The position numbers were made by a program, and so were the translations under genes. Shown here piece after piece: positions 60,160 to 60,598 of a DNA stretch of 60,598 nucleotides. This DNA comes from an uncultured bacterium. Lineage in GTDB: Bacteria; Elusimicrobiota; Elusimicrobia; Elusimicrobiales; Elusimicrobiaceae. Each line of letters begins with the position of its first letter. Position 1 is the stretch's first letter. Under the pieces are notes generated by a model that had not been told where the DNA came from, did not search any database, and saw nothing but the letters and a program-made list of their open reading frames with translations. The stretch covers positions 1 to 60,598 of the forward strand of contig CASFTM010000007.1 in NCBI GenBank assembly GCA_949297775.1. The letters run 5' to 3'.

Positions 60160-60598
60160 TTATTTGATGGCGCCCGCCGACAACAGCAGTTTTACACTCT
60201 CCGCCTTTCCTTCCTCCGCCGCATACATCAGGGCTGTCTTGCCTGCTTTATTTGCGGCATTTACATTTGCGCCTGCCGCCAACAGTAGTTTTACTATATC
60301 CGCATTTTTTCCCCGACAGGCATTCATCAGAGGCGTCCAGCCAAAGTTGTCCCCGGCATTTACATTCGCCCCCGCCGCCAACAGCAGTTTTACACTATCC
60401 GCCTTTCCTTCCTCCACCGCATACAACAGGGCCGTCTTGCCTGCTTTAGTTGCGGCATTTACATTCGCCCCCGCCGACAACAGTAGTTTTACTATATCCG
60501 CATTTTTTCCCCGACAGGCGTACGTCAAAGGCGTCCAGCCATCTGTTTCCGCAGCATTTACATTCGCCCCCGCCGCCAGCAGTATTTTTACAATTTCT
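60160..60598 (-). CDS. ankyrin-repeat protein, 5' part outside the window
   Basis: The last 145 residues of an ankyrin protein, with four and a half repeats of 33 residues (for example ADIVKLLLSAGANVNAA and GKTALLYAVEEGKA). The frame remains open to the window edge; the TTG at 60528 is inside a conserved TPL position, not a start. Two kinds of repeat alternate, and the coding DNA is itself duplicated (198-bp unit). Ankyrin repeats bind other proteins. No signal peptide can be judged. It ends in LLSAGAIK. Confidence 0.9.
   Translation of the reverse strand, partial: EIVKILLAAGANVNAAETDGWTPLTYACRGKNADIVKLLLSAGANVNAATKAGKTALLYAVEEGKADSVKLLLAAGANVNAGDNFGWTPLMNACRGKNADIVKLLLAAGANVNAANKAGKTALMYAAEEGKAESVKLLLSAGAIK
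60181..60576. repeat. 198-bp tandem repeat, two copies, inside the ankyrin gene
   Basis: Bases 60181-60378 and 60379-60576 match almost throughout with few substitutions, in frame (66 codons, two ankyrin repeats). Identity breaks down just after 60576. The near-identity at synonymous positions implies recent duplication or gene conversion. Confidence 0.85.

Noticed and set aside
60160-60528. Complete ankyrin gene starting at 60528
   Set aside because: The first codon is TTG within a conserved repeat position, and the frame continues open to the window edge.

Overview
The window is a dense, mostly minus-strand bacterial chromosome segment from a Gram-negative, diderm organism. It encodes outer-membrane beta-barrels, a TolC-type channel, a secretin and periplasmic TPR proteins. 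The mix of a Tad pilus locus, a PorV-like barrel beside a giant FlgD-Ig-repeat protein, and many TPR and low-complexity secreted proteins suggests a gut Elusimicrobiota (Elusimicrobium-like) lineage. That placement is inference; there is no rRNA gene in the window to confirm it. No tRNA, rRNA, CRISPR array, insertion sequence or phage gene was recognised. No gene-free gap exceeds about 250 bases.

Layout. 0-5.6 kb: a MATE efflux pump behind a cold-shock gene, ftcD on the plus strand converging on rsmA, and a periplasmic TPR protein. 5.6-38.9 kb: a 33-kb single-direction locus centred on a Tad (Flp) pilus machine. In transcription order it runs: giant FlgD-repeat secreted protein, PorV-like barrel, two Flp pilins, TadE, CpaB, a very short secretin, a fused TadZ-TadA ATPase, TadB with a large N-terminal extension, TadC, a TPR protein, a HAMP/PAS receptor without an output domain, a small membrane protein, a thioredoxin-like protein, two histidine-kinase proteins and a LuxR-type regulator, and a second set of pilin-like proteins (Flp3, TadG-like, TadE2). 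It ends in a 10.5-kb cassette of six membrane-anchored Gly/Ser/Ala-rich or Cys-rich proteins with no family I recognise. Strong promoters precede the first and last transcription units of this cassette, and the last gene (1289 aa) has a structured 170-nt leader.

39.1-52.9 kb: a tightly packed 12-gene minus-strand run: M50 protease, trpS, scpA, scpB, glgA, alkaline phosphatase, an FtsX-like protein, an EnvC-like degenerate LytM factor, a C-terminal processing protease, tsaD, a solute-binding-protein homologue without a signal peptide, and a GAF-GAF-GGDEF protein. 53-59.6 kb: a TetR-controlled ABC exporter operon resembling E. coli cecR-ybhGFSR with a TolC gene added, headed by a consensus promoter embedded in a perfect 11-bp inverted repeat. 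59.7-60.6 kb: a small thioredoxin on the plus strand and an ankyrin-repeat gene that runs off the window edge and contains a 198-bp tandem DNA repeat.

Working model (inference): the Tad machine, its sensor/kinase/regulator genes and the Gly/Ser-rich cassette form one surface-structure programme. The cassette is the best candidate for an undescribed system: a lineage-specific envelope complex or cargo set working with the Tad pilus.
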